From assembly GCA_029865665.1 (NCBI GenBank), contig JARXAV010000341.1:1-6914 (forward strand): a stretch of DNA of 6,914 nt, written 5' to 3'. Below the pieces are notes generated by a model, which searched no databases, was not told the origin of the DNA, and saw only the letters and a program-made list of their open reading frames with translations. The stretch is from Flectobacillus sp. GTDB lineage: Bacteria > Bacteroidota > Bacteroidia > Cytophagales > Spirosomataceae. Below, in pieces: positions 6,648 through 6,914 of the stretch. The stretch's first letter is position 1. Each line of letters opens with the position of its first letter. The position numbers and the translations under genes are program-made.

Positions 6648-6757
6648 AAAAGAGGTCGTGTAAAAAGCATTTGATGCCAAATACGATAGCTGATTCTAGC
6701 TTTAATTCGAGCGATGATTGCTCGTAAACTTTTGACTTTTTACTCAACCTCTTTTTT
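6646..6757. terminator. Convergent-terminator region: 22-nt imperfect inverted repeat enclosing smaller hairpins
   Basis: The arm 6646-6667 (six A, GAGGT, cgt, GTAAAAAG) pairs with 6736-6757 (CTTTTTAC, tca, ACCTC, six T) at 20 of 22 positions. The A-run before and T-run after give a U-tract on either strand, as expected of a bidirectional terminator between the SDR and the converging oxygenase gene. Unusually, the arms are separated by 68 nt that hold further small stems: ATTTG/CAAAT (6669-6682), AGCT/AGCT (6688-6701, weak) and CGAGC/GCTCG (6708-6724). The folded form would be cloverleaf-like. A degenerate insertion-like element with terminal inverted repeats, or a structured RNA, are alternatives; no coding sequence fits inside. 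Confidence 0.6.
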
Positions 6758-6761
6758 AAAC

Positions 6762-6914
6762 TTATTTTCTTAACCCAAGTTCTCTTAAACGTTCATCCAA
6801 AAATTGTCCAGCAGTCATGTCTGTATAAAGTTTGGGATTTTCTTCATTCACACACGAACTCAATGAGGTTAAGTCCATGTCGGCACGAGGGTGCATAAAG
6901 AAGGGCATAGAGAA
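6762..6914 (-). CDS. Isopenicillin N synthase-like 2-oxoglutarate/Fe(II) oxygenase, C-terminal end (5'-truncated by window edge)
   Basis: The minus strand from the right edge is open for 50 codons and ends at TAA (6764-6762). The peptide begins FSMPFFMHPRADMDL and ends TAGQFLDERLRELGLRK. The FS followed by PFF-x-HPRAD fits the last two residues of the RxS 2-oxoglutarate-binding motif and the strand behind it in the isopenicillin N synthase-like family. TAGQFLxERLRELGL matches the family's usual C terminus. The iron ligands (HxD...H) and the arginine of RxS lie outside the window, so catalytic competence cannot be judged. It converges on the SDR gene, with the inverted repeat at 6646-6757 between them. 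The family name is by fold: most bacterial members have no known link to penicillin synthesis. Confidence 0.75.
   Translation of the reverse strand, partial: FSMPFFMHPRADMDLTSLSSCVNEENPKLYTDMTAGQFLDERLRELGLRK

Noticed and set aside
6633..6767. CTTATTT at 6633-6639 and 6761-6767 as target-site duplication of a mobile element
   Set aside because: The copies are not directly next to the inverted-repeat arms and are low-complexity A/T sequence, so they do not support a transposition footprint.
6762..6914. Beta-lactam biosynthesis gene
   Set aside because: Only the C-terminal 50 residues are visible, and the isopenicillin N synthase-like fold is widespread in enzymes unrelated to antibiotics; nothing nearby encodes a peptide synthetase.

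Overview
The window looks like a chromosomal segment from a low-GC member of the Bacteroidota, in or near Flavobacteriia or Cytophagia. Three things suggest this. The protein families have the sequence style of that phylum. Start codons lack Shine-Dalgarno sequences. One promoter fits the Bacteroidota consensus TTG-N19-TAnnTTTG (4318-4347). Genus and species cannot be read from the sequence, and no rRNA, tRNA, CRISPR array, transposase or phage gene is visible.

Layout from left to right. (1) The C-terminal half of an ABC-F ATPase (plus strand, cut by the left edge, stop at 881-883), followed by a perfect 20-bp hairpin at 902-946 that separates it from the converging operon. (2) A minus-strand pair transcribed from about 4175 down to 953: a PLP-dependent fold-type I aminotransferase or C-S lyase-like enzyme, then a 664-residue protein fusing an FAD monooxygenase-type domain, a DsbA/YjbH-like thioredoxin-fold domain (CSTC), a winged-helix-like domain and a terminal CDFC tail. 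(3) A 179-bp divergent intergenic region. (4) A plus-strand GbsR/MarR-type regulator with its own apparently leaderless promoter and a terminator built over its stop codon. (5) A plus-strand pair separated by 3 bp: a membrane-anchored DCC (DUF393) thiol-disulfide protein with a CPMC motif, and a TIGR01777-type SDR/epimerase. (6) A 112-nt folded convergent-terminator region at 6646-6757. (7) The last 50 codons of an isopenicillin N synthase-like 2-oxoglutarate/Fe(II) oxygenase on the minus strand, cut by the right edge.

The central block (953-6647) reads as one divergently arranged locus around a single regulator. Its products combine PLP chemistry, flavin chemistry, an NAD(P)-binding SDR fold and two thiol-disulfide proteins, one cytosolic and one membrane-bound. 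A 15-bp exact repeat lies upstream of both the regulator and the DCC gene. In the first copy it forms a dyad over the -33 promoter element. This suggests that the regulator controls itself and the downstream pair. The joint pathway and substrate cannot be deduced from sequence.

The most unusual items are the flavoprotein-DsbA-winged-helix fusion with its second CxxC at the extreme C terminus, the shared operator-like repeat with a leaderless promoter, and the cloverleaf-like inverted-repeat structure at the right-hand convergent junction.
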